Shown: positions 6,900-16,241 of the stretch, piece by piece | How positions within the stretch are numbered: position 1 is the stretch's first letter | Layout: each line of letters begins with the position of its first letter | IMG/VR virus record: IMGVR_UViG_3300007538_000097 | Coordinates: 1-33,210 of that record | Source of the DNA: a virus | Reading direction: 5' to 3' (one strand) | Length of the DNA: 33,210 nucleotides | Made by a program: the position numbers and the translations under genes | Notes under the pieces: generated by a model | Told to the model about the DNA's origin: nothing | Databases searched by the model: none | What the model saw: only the letters and a program-made list of their open reading frames with translations

Positions 6900-7113
6900 G
6901 TAACAACTCCTTTAGTAGAGATTTAATCTCATCAATGTCACTTTTCATGTTAGCAACTTCTTGCTCAATTGTTTGTACCTTTTGATTCTTTTCAACTTTG
7001 GTGTTACGTCTCGAAAGGTACTCTTGATACTCTAAAGTGTTAACATTGACAACTGCGTTGGTTTCAGGATCTCTTGCGAGATCCTTATGACCTTCTAATC
7101 CATAAAAATCCAT
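6886..7113 (-). CDS. Small coiled-coil protein in the tail operon (75 aa)
   Basis: The N-terminal half (GLEGHKDLARDPETNAVVNV, then NTLEYQEYLSRRN) resembles short proteins and N-terminal segments of myovirus tail-region genes carrying a KDLxRDxxTxAxxN motif. The C-terminal half (VQTIEQEVANMKSDIDEIKS, then LLKELL) is a regular heptad pattern, so an oligomeric coiled coil is expected. It begins one base after the stop of the DUF4815 protein, and its last 14 bases contain the start and Shine-Dalgarno of the next gene. It could be an assembly chaperone or small structural part. I cannot assign a function. Confidence 0.75.
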   Translation of the reverse strand: MDFYGLEGHKDLARDPETNAVVNVNTLEYQEYLSRRNTKVEKNQKVQTIEQEVANMKSDIDEIKSLLKELLHGPR

Positions 7114-7114
7114 A

Positions 7115-10100
7115 TTATGCTAATGCAATAACTCTAAGATCTTTGACTCTTGGGACAAAGCATTGACTTGTTGAAGTCAGGTTTAACTTGATTCTATACG
7201 TTCTAAATGATGGAAGTTGATCAACAGTAAACGTGTATTCTCTGTAACCTGCATCTCTGCTACTAAACGCATAAGTGTTGGACTTAACTACGTAAGTGTC
7301 AGATTCTCCATTACTATTTTCAGGTGCAATAACCTGCCCTCTGGAGTTTATATTTGAATATCCAGGGAATGGTGTAAATATTGGTTCAAGACCTGGATTA
7401 TTGTTCACGCAATAGAATGCTCTAATATCATTCACTTCCGTTAAATGTCCAGAAAGAATAATCTTGATAGAAGATGCTGGATTTTCCAGTACAATTTCTT
7501 TGGAAATATACTGACATCCTGTAGGATCTTCAATTATACTGTTAACTCTAGAGTCTGCTGCATAATCAGTGATAATATTATTGACTCTATTTGAGGTGAG
7601 AATCGCACTAACTCTTTGAGAGTCAATAACAGGACTGATTCTGGTGTCAGTTGTATTGAGGAACAATCTCATGTTCATGGATTTATTTCCAACAATATTT
7701 GTCAACTTAGCATCTTCATTTACTTTAGATGCAATCATTCTTGGAGAATCAAAATAATTTTTCTGGTTTATGGTGATTTGCTCAAATCCTTTATCAACAA
7801 ATGGAATTTCATTACCACTAAAACTCTTACTGGAAACTGTTCTTATCTCACCAGATATTGATGTTCCAGAAACTGTAAGATTCTGGACATTTGGTGTAAT
7901 AATTTCAAATGGCATGTTTTGAGTAGCTGTCACATGGTATCCACCAGTTGTCTTTGTTTGACCAATATAAAGTTTTGGATGTCCAGTATCAGTGCTTCTA
8001 TCGGTTCCTGTAGTAGAACTTGTATCAAGTTTTATCTTGTAAGAATCAAATGTAAATGGATCCGATTCTGTTACATTACTTAAATCATGTGTTCTGTTGA
8101 TTCTATTAAGACTGACTCCACCAAGTTCATACTTGTGAACTGGTGTACCCACAGGATATGTCTTAGGATTGGATCCTCTTATAATATCACCACCAATTGT
8201 ATTGCCTGAGACATTAGTGTATTGAATAATTTCATTGCCAATTAGTAGATATCCAACATTAGTAGTTCCGACACCAACGTTTTCAAAAGTAGTAAATGAT
8301 GTTGCGGATCCAACCGTTATTCCTCCGGTTGATCCAGCATCATATTGAACAGACAATGTAGTTGGTCTAACGTCACCAGATACTCCGGAGATTGTAACCT
8401 GATTATCTGCAAAATACATTCCATGATTCTTATGATTTACATTAAAATGTAAACCGTCGTTCTCAACGTTAATGGATAAGATTTGCACATCTCCACCAGT
8501 TCCGAGACCAACAGCACCAGAAGAGTTAAGTTCTGTAGTAATACCAGAACTATTAACAAACATCAATGTGTTTGCTGCACCAACAACAAATTCACCTTGT
8601 ACATTATTTAAAATAAGTTCATTGGTAACTCCAATTCCAGAAACGGTCAATCTTGCATTTCTACCTATTGACGCAATACCAATAGTTGTGATTCCAAGAA
8701 CATCTCCAACTTGATATCCAGATCCACCATTTGATATTGTTGCACCACTTGCAACAATAACTCCATCCGTAATGCTAATGTCAGCAGTAGCACCTCTACC
8801 ATTTCCAGTGATTGTAACAAGATTTACACCTGTAAAGGTATAACTACCATCTGCAGGGGTATATCCAAGTCCAGCATTACTAATAGAAAGATTTCCAACA
8901 GCTGACCCTGCAGTTCCTACAAGATCTCCTGTAGCATTTGTTCCTTGCTGAGAGAAAGTGTTTCCAATTTCATAAGCATCAACAACTGTGGTTCCGAGAC
9001 CAACTCTAATTTGTCTAGAAGTAAAGTTCAGTGGATCTGGAATGAGTTTTGGAATTTGTCCATTTCCTTTAGTAAGTTGTGGACTATAGAACTCTACAGA
9101 TCCTCTTTCAATAAAATCTGCTCTGTACAAAGTAAACTTAAGATCTTCCCACTGACTTGCTTCCCACGTTGAAGCATTTTGAGATTTAAACAGAGATCCA
9201 AGATATGGTTGGTTTGAAATAAATGTGTCTGTTAAGAGATCATTTTCACCAACTCTTGAAATATAAACACTGTACTTAGTTGAGTTTGATGCTAAACAGA
9301 TTGCATATTCAGTTCCACCTTCAAGATAAACTGGTGCTTTAAATTGAATATTTGTTGCCACTGATCCATCTGAAGATGTTTGTATATCATTGGGATCTAA
9401 AACAATCTCAGAGAATGGTAAAACCTTTGAAGTTGGAAGACCATTCTTCATAGATCTAAGTTGGAAGACAACAGGAATATCCATATCATCTTTAGATCTA
9501 AAGAATATATCACAACTGGTCATGAACACTCCAGTTTCATCCTCAACTAAGAATGATTGTGCAAGTGGATCATAGTAACTAATAACGGTTTGTGTTCTCG
9601 ATTGAGTTGAAATGACTGTACTACCTACAACTTCAGTTCCAAGATCTCTATTTACATTTCTACTTTCAAACTCATTTTTAAGTTCAACTCTCGCATTTCT
9701 AACAGAAATAATATTTTCCTGAACGGTTTCTAGTGTTCCAGATGCAGTAAATGCTTCTTCAGCAATGGTTGTTGCAGAATCTTGATTATTATCAATATCA
9801 TTAACTAAGGTGAAAGTTTTAGTTCCAGTTTCAAATCTTGGATGACTAATATTATTTGGATTAGGAATAAAGTAACTTCCAATCAGAGTAGCAGAAAGAT
9901 CTGAGACAAGACGGACGTTTGTTATTGTTGCTAATGCTCCACTGGTTCTTCCCTTAAGTATCATTCCAGAATCAACATATCCAAAAAATTCTCCATTAAC
10001 TTGTGAAGAAAGTGAGAATGTGTCAACGTTCAGAATAGTTGAAGTTGATGAATATGTTGCTGATAGATCTTGACTTGTATATGGATTTTGTGGATATGTT

Positions 10101-13100
10101 TTTGTTGGTGCATCATATGGACCTTCTCTATGATTAGATTGAGCAACTCTAAAGATAATAGATGCTGATGTATCAGAAAGTTCTTCAGCAAGACCTGTTC
10201 TGATCATCGTACCTTCCACAGTTTCTCCAACCTGGAAAGTTCCAGATGTCATAGAGATTTCTAACAGTTTTGGTACACAATACTTAGAAATATCAACACC
10301 ATCAAAGAATGCATAAAGCCTTGTAAGAGGTTTAACTCTCTTTGAAACAAATTCAATGTTTCTAGATCTCATATATGGAATAAGATCTCTACTTACAACT
10401 CGGTCTCCAACGGACTCCATGTCAAATTGCTCAGTTACAATAGTTTGGACACCGGATCTAGATTCAGTTCCAACTTCTATCGTGGTTCTAAGTTGTTCTT
10501 CAATAACTTGGTCGGTAACAGTTCTTGTACTTACAGATCTTCCAGGTCTCCAAGTTTCTCCTACATGAATAGTATCTGGTTCATTACCGATAACAGACGT
10601 TCTTGTTTCATCTATAATTTCAACACCAGTCCAGTTAGTTTCCCAAGAGTCCCAAACAATTGGTCCAAATCCAGTTTGAGGATCAATGTCTCCATTATCT
10701 GCAAGTCTGTCAAATGTTGCAGCATAGTCACCTTCAGTCTCAATAATTTTTGCATCAATTCTTGCAGTATCTACCCAGTTATCAGATGCTGGGGTCAATT
10801 CAATAGTTCCGTTCCAGAAACTAATTAAGAAAGGAGTGACGCTTTCTGTTCTAGTTGCAAAAGTTTGTTTAAGGAATTCAACTTCAGCATAGTCAAGAGT
10901 TACAACATCACTTTGTTTTCTGACATTATTTCCCTCAATGGTAGCAAAATTAAGATCATCTGCTGGATTAGTATCAACAACAGGACCGAAGATCATGTCT
11001 ACTGAGTTAGTATAATGTCTTGGTCTAAGTTCATTATATTTTCTATCAATAGAATTGTTGATATTTACACGTTCTTCTTGAGCAGAAAAATCATTAAAGT
11101 TGTCTACAAAGAATCCAGATTTAAATCTGTTTAAACCTTCACTGTCTGGTATAAAGAAGTTTGCAGTTTCTTTTTCCAACAAAGACAATGTAGTATAATA
11201 TTCAAGACTCTTAATTCTATTTTCAAGATTTTTGATATCTCTCATACGATATCTTTTATGCTCTAAGAATGAAAGTTTTGCATTCTTAGTATTATAAAGA
11301 TATGGAGGAAGTCCTACAGTACAAATCTCAATAGCATCATCAATGGGTTCAGGTTTCTGTGGATTGTCGGAAGGAGTTCCATATACAACTTGGAATCTTC
11401 CATCTTTAGATAAAAATACTCTGTCTATTCTTCCCTGATAATATGAAACATCAGTAATAATAGATTCGTCAGATGCTAGTGGATTAGCTGCTGTCTGTCC
11501 GGTTGTGTCAAATGATCTCCCCAAAAATTCAAGAGGTGATCTGGAATCGGTAGTTACTGTATAATTAGCAACTCTTGGTCTGATGTCAATAATATCCGAG
11601 TTTCTGTAAACATTAACTCTTTTTATTTCATTAGCATAATCAAAGTTTCTATACGAATTTACTGTTGTAATATCTCCATTATCAGTAGTATCATATGATG
11701 CACTAGAAAAATATATTTTCAATTGCTTTAGTGGAGCAGAAGAATCCTTCTTCCTCTTAATACGACCATAATCATAGAAAGTAGTTTCCTGCCCAGTTCT
11801 AAATGAATAATTTGGTGATATATTAAAACTTGGTGCTTCTAAAGTAGAGACAACTGCCGAAATATTAGATTCTTGTGACTGAATCGTTTCTCCTTCAACA
11901 AAAACAATTTCATTTTTGTTGATATATGTAACTCTGGAGTTATCTATTTTTTCTGCAATAATCGCAATAGCACCGCTAGTTTGACCGACAATCTGCTCAC
12001 CAATTAAAAATTCAGCAGTGGTTGTTGATGCACTATTAATTGATTGTAAAGTTACTCTTGGTGCAGTTGCTGTAGATGTATTTGCGGATTCGTATATTCC
12101 ATGAATTTCAATGACATCTGGGAAATTCAAAGAGATAATCTCATCTTCAACTCTTGTTCCATATGGATAATTGCCGTAAGTCAATCCGTTATTAAGAGTT
12201 GTTGTCCCAATTCCAGATCCAGATAGTTTTGATTTGTCAACTACAATAGAGTTTACTCTATTTTTAATTTTAACTTTTGCTTTTGGTTTTGATTTTCTCA
12301 GGGTAGCTACTAAGTTTGCACCAGTATCATCAGTTCCCAAATTGCGAATTTGTAACGTAGATCCATCAGCACCAATATCAAACTTATCTGCAGTTAATAC
12401 TTCAGTGGATCCATCTGATCTTGTTAATAAATATCTTTCTTCATCAAATGGTAAGAAAATTTCATTGGTTCCAGCAACTGCCTGTGAGGACAATTGATTG
12501 CTGGAGATATCAACACTAAAAGTTTTTCTAATCGTTAGGGTTGCATCCGAAATATCAACTTCAGAAACATTTGTCTTTGGTAATGGTGTAAAGAGTGAAG
12601 AATCTGAACCTGGTGCGAGATCAGTTTTTAAAACTCTTAGGTCAGTTACATCTAAAGTTGATGATGGGAGATATCCACTAGCAATTCCAGATACTGCAGC
12701 AACAGATGCAATAGTTATTTGAGTTGTGCCTACACTTACAACTCTTGCAAAAATGGGGTCATTTGTTAAAAGACCTGCAGTTGTATCAGTGTATCTGACA
12801 AGATCATTCTCTTTAACTAAAGTTCCTGGGAATAATTGATTCTTAGCCGTAATTGTACTAATACCACCAGAAAGAGCACTAACAGTTGCAATACCTACAT
12901 TGAACTTGGTAGATTGAACTACATCAGCACTGAAAGTATTAATTCCCAGTGTTCCATTATTTGTCCCATAAACAGATTTTACCTCTGAAATTCCATGTTC
13001 AGTAACTGCTATGGCAATTCTACCATCAGCAACTCCATTGAAAAGAAGTTTTTCATTTGGTATGAAAGATCCTTCTGTTTCATAAACAGTAACCGCAGTT

Positions 13101-14650
13101 CCAGCAGTAACTGCATATCTTAAAAATCCAGTAGCACCACTATTATTTCCTTTTACAAAGGTAGGAACAGACAGAGTTGCTGCTTGATTGAGAGTAAGAT
13201 CTGTAGTTGTTTGTACATCGTAAAGAGCAAGATTCCACTCATTTAAATTACCATTCACTGCATCATATGATCCAGACTCAAGTCTAAAATCATATACTCT
13301 TGCCAAACCAACTTCCTTTCCTGGAACTGATTCTTGATCAGAACCAACTCTTTGGTCTCTAAGGCTTACAAAATATGTTCCAAGACCAACAGTTGGTGCT
13401 CTATAAACTCTGTTAACTCTAAATGTTGGTCCTGTATTATAAATGATATTTTGGTTTTCAAGAGTTTTGGTTGTTCTTGGCTTATCTACATCAAGGTACT
13501 GAGCATTTAAGGTTTCTATTTCATATCCCTTTACATATGCCTTTCCGGGAGAAATCTTATACAGTACAAGATCATCATTAGCAGTTACTCCTCCAGGAGT
13601 AAACTGTCCTGCGTTAAAGATACCTCCATTACCCAAACCATCGTTTAATGAGTTAACAACAGTAACATCAAAAGCTTTTACATAATAATGTCCTGATTCA
13701 TCAAATGTTCTTCTTGCTAAAACATCAGTAAGATCATTATAAAATACAGCACCTACACCACTATATCCTTGTCCAGATTTTTTAGATGTCTGAATAACAC
13801 CATTGATTATCGTTGCAAGTAAAATAAAATTATCATCATTAAAATCGTCAAGAGGTTTTTTAAATAAACTTGTTGATATTCTAAGTCTATCTGCTCCTGG
13901 AGCAGCATAATTATTATATCCCTGAGAGTTATCGTTTAAAGTTTCGTCTAAATCTGCTGTTACAATTTCTTCATTAATAAAAAGACCAACTCTATAACTT
14001 GGATTGGACGAATATTGATCTAATATTAAATTTTCTCTATTTACATTTACAAAGTTTCCTCTAATAAAATAAACACCACTTTCTATCTGAAAAGATGAAC
14101 CAGTAGCAGATGCTCCTTCAGCTAAAGTTGATGCAACAGGAGAACCTGCAGAGATGATGGAGTTTCCAAGTAGTCCAGATGAAAGAGTTTCGTTACAAGT
14201 TATAAACTCTCCATCAGAAAAAGTTTGTGTAGAATTATTTGAAGTGCTAGAGGTTAAGTAGTTTACATATAAAGTAAGATTGCCATTTACTGAATCTTCT
14301 GGAAGTAAAATACTATCAACAAACGCAGTTACCCCAGATGTCTGTCCTGTTATCTTTGTTCCAACCAACTGGTCCGCATATGCAGACACAGGAACCCCTT
14401 GATAAGTATTTTCTAATTGAACACAATAGTAAATTCTATTATATCCAGTGTTTCCTGGAATTACCTTAGCACCTTCTTTAAAGAAGTGTTGACCAAATCT
14501 TTCAATTTGATTTTGCAGTATTGATTGAAGAGAAGTTAATTCTCTTGCCTGTACTGGGTATCCTGGTTTGAATAATACCTTGTGATAATCATTAGCTGGA
14601 TCAAAATCATCAAAGTATGGAGATACATTGAGGTTAGTTTGTTGAGGCAT
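7115..14650 (-). CDS. Giant DUF4815 virion protein (2511 aa), gp9/gp10 position
   Basis: The N-terminus (SPYFDDFDPANDYHKVLFKP, PVQARELTSLQSILQNQIER, FGQHFFKEGAKVIPG) is the DUF4815 signature of cyanophage virion proteins. It lies between gp8 and the neck genes, where T4 has gp9-gp12, so a baseplate-periphery or fibre-attachment role is likely but inferred. Residues about 1000-1500 include less repetitive, conserved-looking stretches (YGRIKRKKDS, RNSDIIDIRPRVANYTV, LSFLEHKRYRMRDIKNLENR). Later parts contain 'GE.V.G.TSG' units, GxGY beta-repeats near 1920-2000, and an IGNEIIQYTNVSGN...IIRGSNPKTYPVGTPVHKYE module near 2110-2170. The C-terminal 200 residues are again non-repetitive (LNRINRTHDLSN... 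ending RVKDLRVIALA). It starts seven bases after the gp8 stop with only a weak ribosome binding site. The size is far above any T4 baseplate protein. Confidence 0.88.
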   Translation of the reverse strand: MPQQTNLNVSPYFDDFDPANDYHKVLFKPGYPVQARELTSLQSILQNQIERFGQHFFKEGAKVIPGNTGYNRIYYCVQLENTYQGVPVSAYADQLVGTKITGQTSGVTAFVDSILLPEDSVNGNLTLYVNYLTSSTSNNSTQTFSDGEFITCNETLSSGLLGNSIISAGSPVASTLAEGASATGSSFQIESGVYFIRGNFVNVNRENLILDQYSSNPSYRVGLFINEEIVTADLDETLNDNSQGYNNYAAPGADRLRISTSLFKKPLDDFNDDNFILLATIINGVIQTSKKSGQGYSGVGAVFYNDLTDVLARRTFDESGHYYVKAFDVTVVNSLNDGLGNGGIFNAGQFTPGGVTANDDLVLYKISPGKAYVKGYEIETLNAQYLDVDKPRTTKTLENQNIIYNTGPTFRVNRVYRAPTVGLGTYFVSLRDQRVGSDQESVPGKEVGLARVYDFRLESGSYDAVNGNLNEWNLALYDVQTTTDLTLNQAATLSVPTFVKGNNSGATGFLRYAVTAGTAVTVYETEGSFIPNEKLLFNGVADGRIAIAVTEHGISEVKSVYGTNNGTLGINTFSADVVQSTKFNVGIATVSALSGGISTITAKNQLFPGTLVKENDLVRYTDTTAGLLTNDPIFARVVSVGTTQITIASVAAVSGIASGYLPSSTLDVTDLRVLKTDLAPGSDSSLFTPLPKTNVSEVDISDATLTIRKTFSVDISSNQLSSQAVAGTNEIFLPFDEERYLLTRSDGSTEVLTADKFDIGADGSTLQIRNLGTDDTGANLVATLRKSKPKAKVKIKNRVNSIVVDKSKLSGSGIGTTTLNNGLTYGNYPYGTRVEDEIISLNFPDVIEIHGIYESANTSTATAPRVTLQSINSASTTTAEFLIGEQIVGQTSGAIAIIAEKIDNSRVTYINKNEIVFVEGETIQSQESNISAVVSTLEAPSFNISPNYSFRTGQETTFYDYGRIKRKKDSSAPLKQLKIYFSSASYDTTDNGDITTVNSYRNFDYANEIKRVNVYRNSDIIDIRPRVANYTVTTDSRSPLEFLGRSFDTTGQTAANPLASDESIITDVSYYQGRIDRVFLSKDGRFQVVYGTPSDNPQKPEPIDDAIEICTVGLPPYLYNTKNAKLSFLEHKRYRMRDIKNLENRIKSLEYYTTLSLLEKETANFFIPDSEGLNRFKSGFFVDNFNDFSAQEERVNINNSIDRKYNELRPRHYTNSVDMIFGPVVDTNPADDLNFATIEGNNVRKQSDVVTLDYAEVEFLKQTFATRTESVTPFLISFWNGTIELTPASDNWVDTARIDAKIIETEGDYAATFDRLADNGDIDPQTGFGPIVWDSWETNWTGVEIIDETRTSVIGNEPDTIHVGETWRPGRSVSTRTVTDQVIEEQLRTTIEVGTESRSGVQTIVTEQFDMESVGDRVVSRDLIPYMRSRNIEFVSKRVKPLTRLYAFFDGVDISKYCVPKLLEISMTSGTFQVGETVEGTMIRTGLAEELSDTSASIIFRVAQSNHREGPYDAPTKTYPQNPYTSQDLSATYSSTSTILNVDTFSLSSQVNGEFFGYVDSGMILKGRTSGALATITNVRLVSDLSATLIGSYFIPNPNNISHPRFETGTKTFTLVNDIDNNQDSATTIAEEAFTASGTLETVQENIISVRNARVELKNEFESRNVNRDLGTEVVGSTVISTQSRTQTVISYYDPLAQSFLVEDETGVFMTSCDIFFRSKDDMDIPVVFQLRSMKNGLPTSKVLPFSEIVLDPNDIQTSSDGSVATNIQFKAPVYLEGGTEYAICLASNSTKYSVYISRVGENDLLTDTFISNQPYLGSLFKSQNASTWEASQWEDLKFTLYRADFIERGSVEFYSPQLTKGNGQIPKLIPDPLNFTSRQIRVGLGTTVVDAYEIGNTFSQQGTNATGDLVGTAGSAVGNLSISNAGLGYTPADGSYTFTGVNLVTITGNGRGATADISITDGVIVASGATISNGGSGYQVGDVLGITTIGIASIGRNARLTVSGIGVTNELILNNVQGEFVVGAANTLMFVNSSGITTELNSSGAVGLGTGGDVQILSINVENDGLHFNVNHKNHGMYFADNQVTISGVSGDVRPTTLSVQYDAGSTGGITVGSATSFTTFENVGVGTTNVGYLLIGNEIIQYTNVSGNTIGGDIIRGSNPKTYPVGTPVHKYELGGVSLNRINRTHDLSNVTESDPFTFDSYKIKLDTSSTTGTDRSTDTGHPKLYIGQTKTTGGYHVTATQNMPFEIITPNVQNLTVSGTSISGEIRTVSSKSFSGNEIPFVDKGFEQITINQKNYFDSPRMIASKVNEDAKLTNIVGNKSMNMRLFLNTTDTRISPVIDSQRVSAILTSNRVNNIITDYAADSRVNSIIEDPTGCQYISKEIVLENPASSIKIILSGHLTEVNDIRAFYCVNNNPGLEPIFTPFPGYSNINSRGQVIAPENSNGESDTYVVKSNTYAFSSRDAGYREYTFTVDQLPSFRTYRIKLNLTSTSQCFVPRVKDLRVIALA

Positions 14651-14656
14651 AATTCT

Positions 14657-16210
14657 TTAGAACTGCAAAATAACTTTTATGTCTTCCTTTTGGTTTGACG
14701 ATCTTGTAATAGATGGTCTATTATCAACGTAGATTATACTACCAGAGTGTTTCTTGACCTCAGGATTGGCAATACCACTCGTAAAAGTTTGACCAAGATA
14801 GTATGTACGATTATTTATTACGGTAGATATACCAGTAAAGTTTGAATCAATATTTAAATCAACACCTACGGTTGGAGTGATAGACAATGATCCACCAGTT
14901 CCGGGTGATGCAGTAAATTCTGTTAAATCAAATCCATATGTTGGTTGAGTCTGTGCAGTTCCAACTGTATTAAATCCAGCAAGACTTCTATCTTGCCAAT
15001 ATTTTAAAACTCCTGTGGTTTGATTGTAACTTACAACTCTACCGACAGCAGTCGTTCCTGTTGAAACTGTTTGTGTGAAATAAGAATCCGCAGTGAAAGT
15101 TGCAGTGCTATATCCAACTCCTACAAGTTTCAATGCACCAACTGCACTTGCTTTATCCGCAGATAAAAGAGTTGTTGATCCAAATTGTTGTGGGTTTTCC
15201 ACAACACCAACTCTAGCAATTTGATTTCCAGTTATAAAATCTGGATTTGTATTGTCATTTTCTATTCTGGAATATAGAAGAACATTATATGCACCAAGTT
15301 CTCTGTAAATATCATATCCATGTCCACCTTGAGGAGGTATGATAACATTAAAAGTTGGTCTAGTTGTACCAGTTGGAACTCCGCCAGCAACCAAATCAAC
15401 ATTTCCGTAAGTATATCCAGATCCCTGATTTGAAACGGTAACAGAACTTACTTGTTGATTTCCATCAATTACAATAGTACATTGTGCTCCAGACCCATCT
15501 CCTTTAATAGGAACTGAAGTGTAAATACTATTTGCTGTTCCTAAACCTACTCCTTTATTGGTTACAGTTACAATCTTAATAGAACCATCAACTGCATTAT
15601 CCCTTACTGCAGAGTTATCCGTTGATGTTGCCCAGTCAGAAGGAACTGGCATATAATCAGTAGATTCAAATTTAGCAACGTCACTTGGTTTAATGGTATA
15701 AAGATATTTCCAAATATACCCATCACCACTGGTTCCTGCAGATCTTGGTTCTAAATCTGTAAAAGTTGGTTCGTCAAGAGATGGTCTACCGGAAGTATTA
15801 TCCGGATCAATACCATTTTGAAGGCAAATATAAACTCTAAAATCACTATTCATTACAAAATAGTTTGCCAGATACAGAGAAGTAGATCCAGAAACTACAG
15901 CAGTGTTTGATCTGCTATAGTCATGCCGATACATGTCATATGTTGTTCCAGAAGACCACACTCTTTTAGGAACTACTTGTTTGACATCAGATGAGTTTAT
16001 TTTTTTCAAAGCAACCATTGTATCCCAATAATCGGATTCTTGGTCGAAGTTATCTTTTGGGGAGGGAGGATTTTCATCCCAATCAGTTTGATAATCTGCA
16101 GGATTAGTCAGACCAATAAAAGAGTAGTAAGAGTTGCTAGAGTTGGTCACTCCAGCAACAAAATTACTTGCATTTAATATCCTAATCTGATCAGTTATAA
16201 TAGCAGACAT
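14657..16210 (-). CDS. gp8: gp8, baseplate wedge subunit
   Basis: gp8 is a wedge component that joins gp7 and gp10 in the T4 baseplate. The first 190 residues are the cyanophage gp8 signature: MSAIITDQIRILNASNFVAG, YYSFIGLTNPADYQTDWDEN, DNFDQESDYWDTMVALKKI, YFVMNSDFRVYICLQNG, SGDGYIWKYLYTIKPSDVAK. The length is 517 residues against 334 in T4. Extra material in the middle contains the beta-repeats NKGVGLGTANSIYTSVPIKG and VSNQGSGYTYGNVDLVAGG, and a 'TGTTAVGRVVSYNQTTGVLKYW' type unit near 390-410. The end (SGSIIYVDNRPSITRSSNQK) looks canonical. It is preceded by AATAAATA at the stop of the giant gene. No convincing Shine-Dalgarno is seen. Confidence 0.9.
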   Translation of the reverse strand: MSAIITDQIRILNASNFVAGVTNSSNSYYSFIGLTNPADYQTDWDENPPSPKDNFDQESDYWDTMVALKKINSSDVKQVVPKRVWSSGTTYDMYRHDYSRSNTAVVSGSTSLYLANYFVMNSDFRVYICLQNGIDPDNTSGRPSLDEPTFTDLEPRSAGTSGDGYIWKYLYTIKPSDVAKFESTDYMPVPSDWATSTDNSAVRDNAVDGSIKIVTVTNKGVGLGTANSIYTSVPIKGDGSGAQCTIVIDGNQQVSSVTVSNQGSGYTYGNVDLVAGGVPTGTTRPTFNVIIPPQGGHGYDIYRELGAYNVLLYSRIENDNTNPDFITGNQIARVGVVENPQQFGSTTLLSADKASAVGALKLVGVGYSTATFTADSYFTQTVSTGTTAVGRVVSYNQTTGVLKYWQDRSLAGFNTVGTAQTQPTYGFDLTEFTASPGTGGSLSITPTVGVDLNIDSNFTGISTVINNRTYYLGQTFTSGIANPEVKKHSGSIIYVDNRPSITRSSNQKEDIKVILQF

Positions 16211-16228
16211 TTGACACAGGTTTTTCTT

Positions 16229-16236
16229 TATTTATT
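16229..16236 (-). promoter_or_regulatory. Late-promoter-like box before gp8
   Basis: The minus strand reads AATAAATA, a 7/8 match to the T4 late consensus TATAAATA. It lies in the 31-base gap after the 4048-residue gene, 18 bases before the gp8 ATG. A start about 10-13 bases downstream would give almost no leader, so the gp8 transcript from it would be nearly leaderless. Recurrence of the motif at other junctions supports it. Confidence 0.45.
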
Positions 16237-16241
16237 AAAGG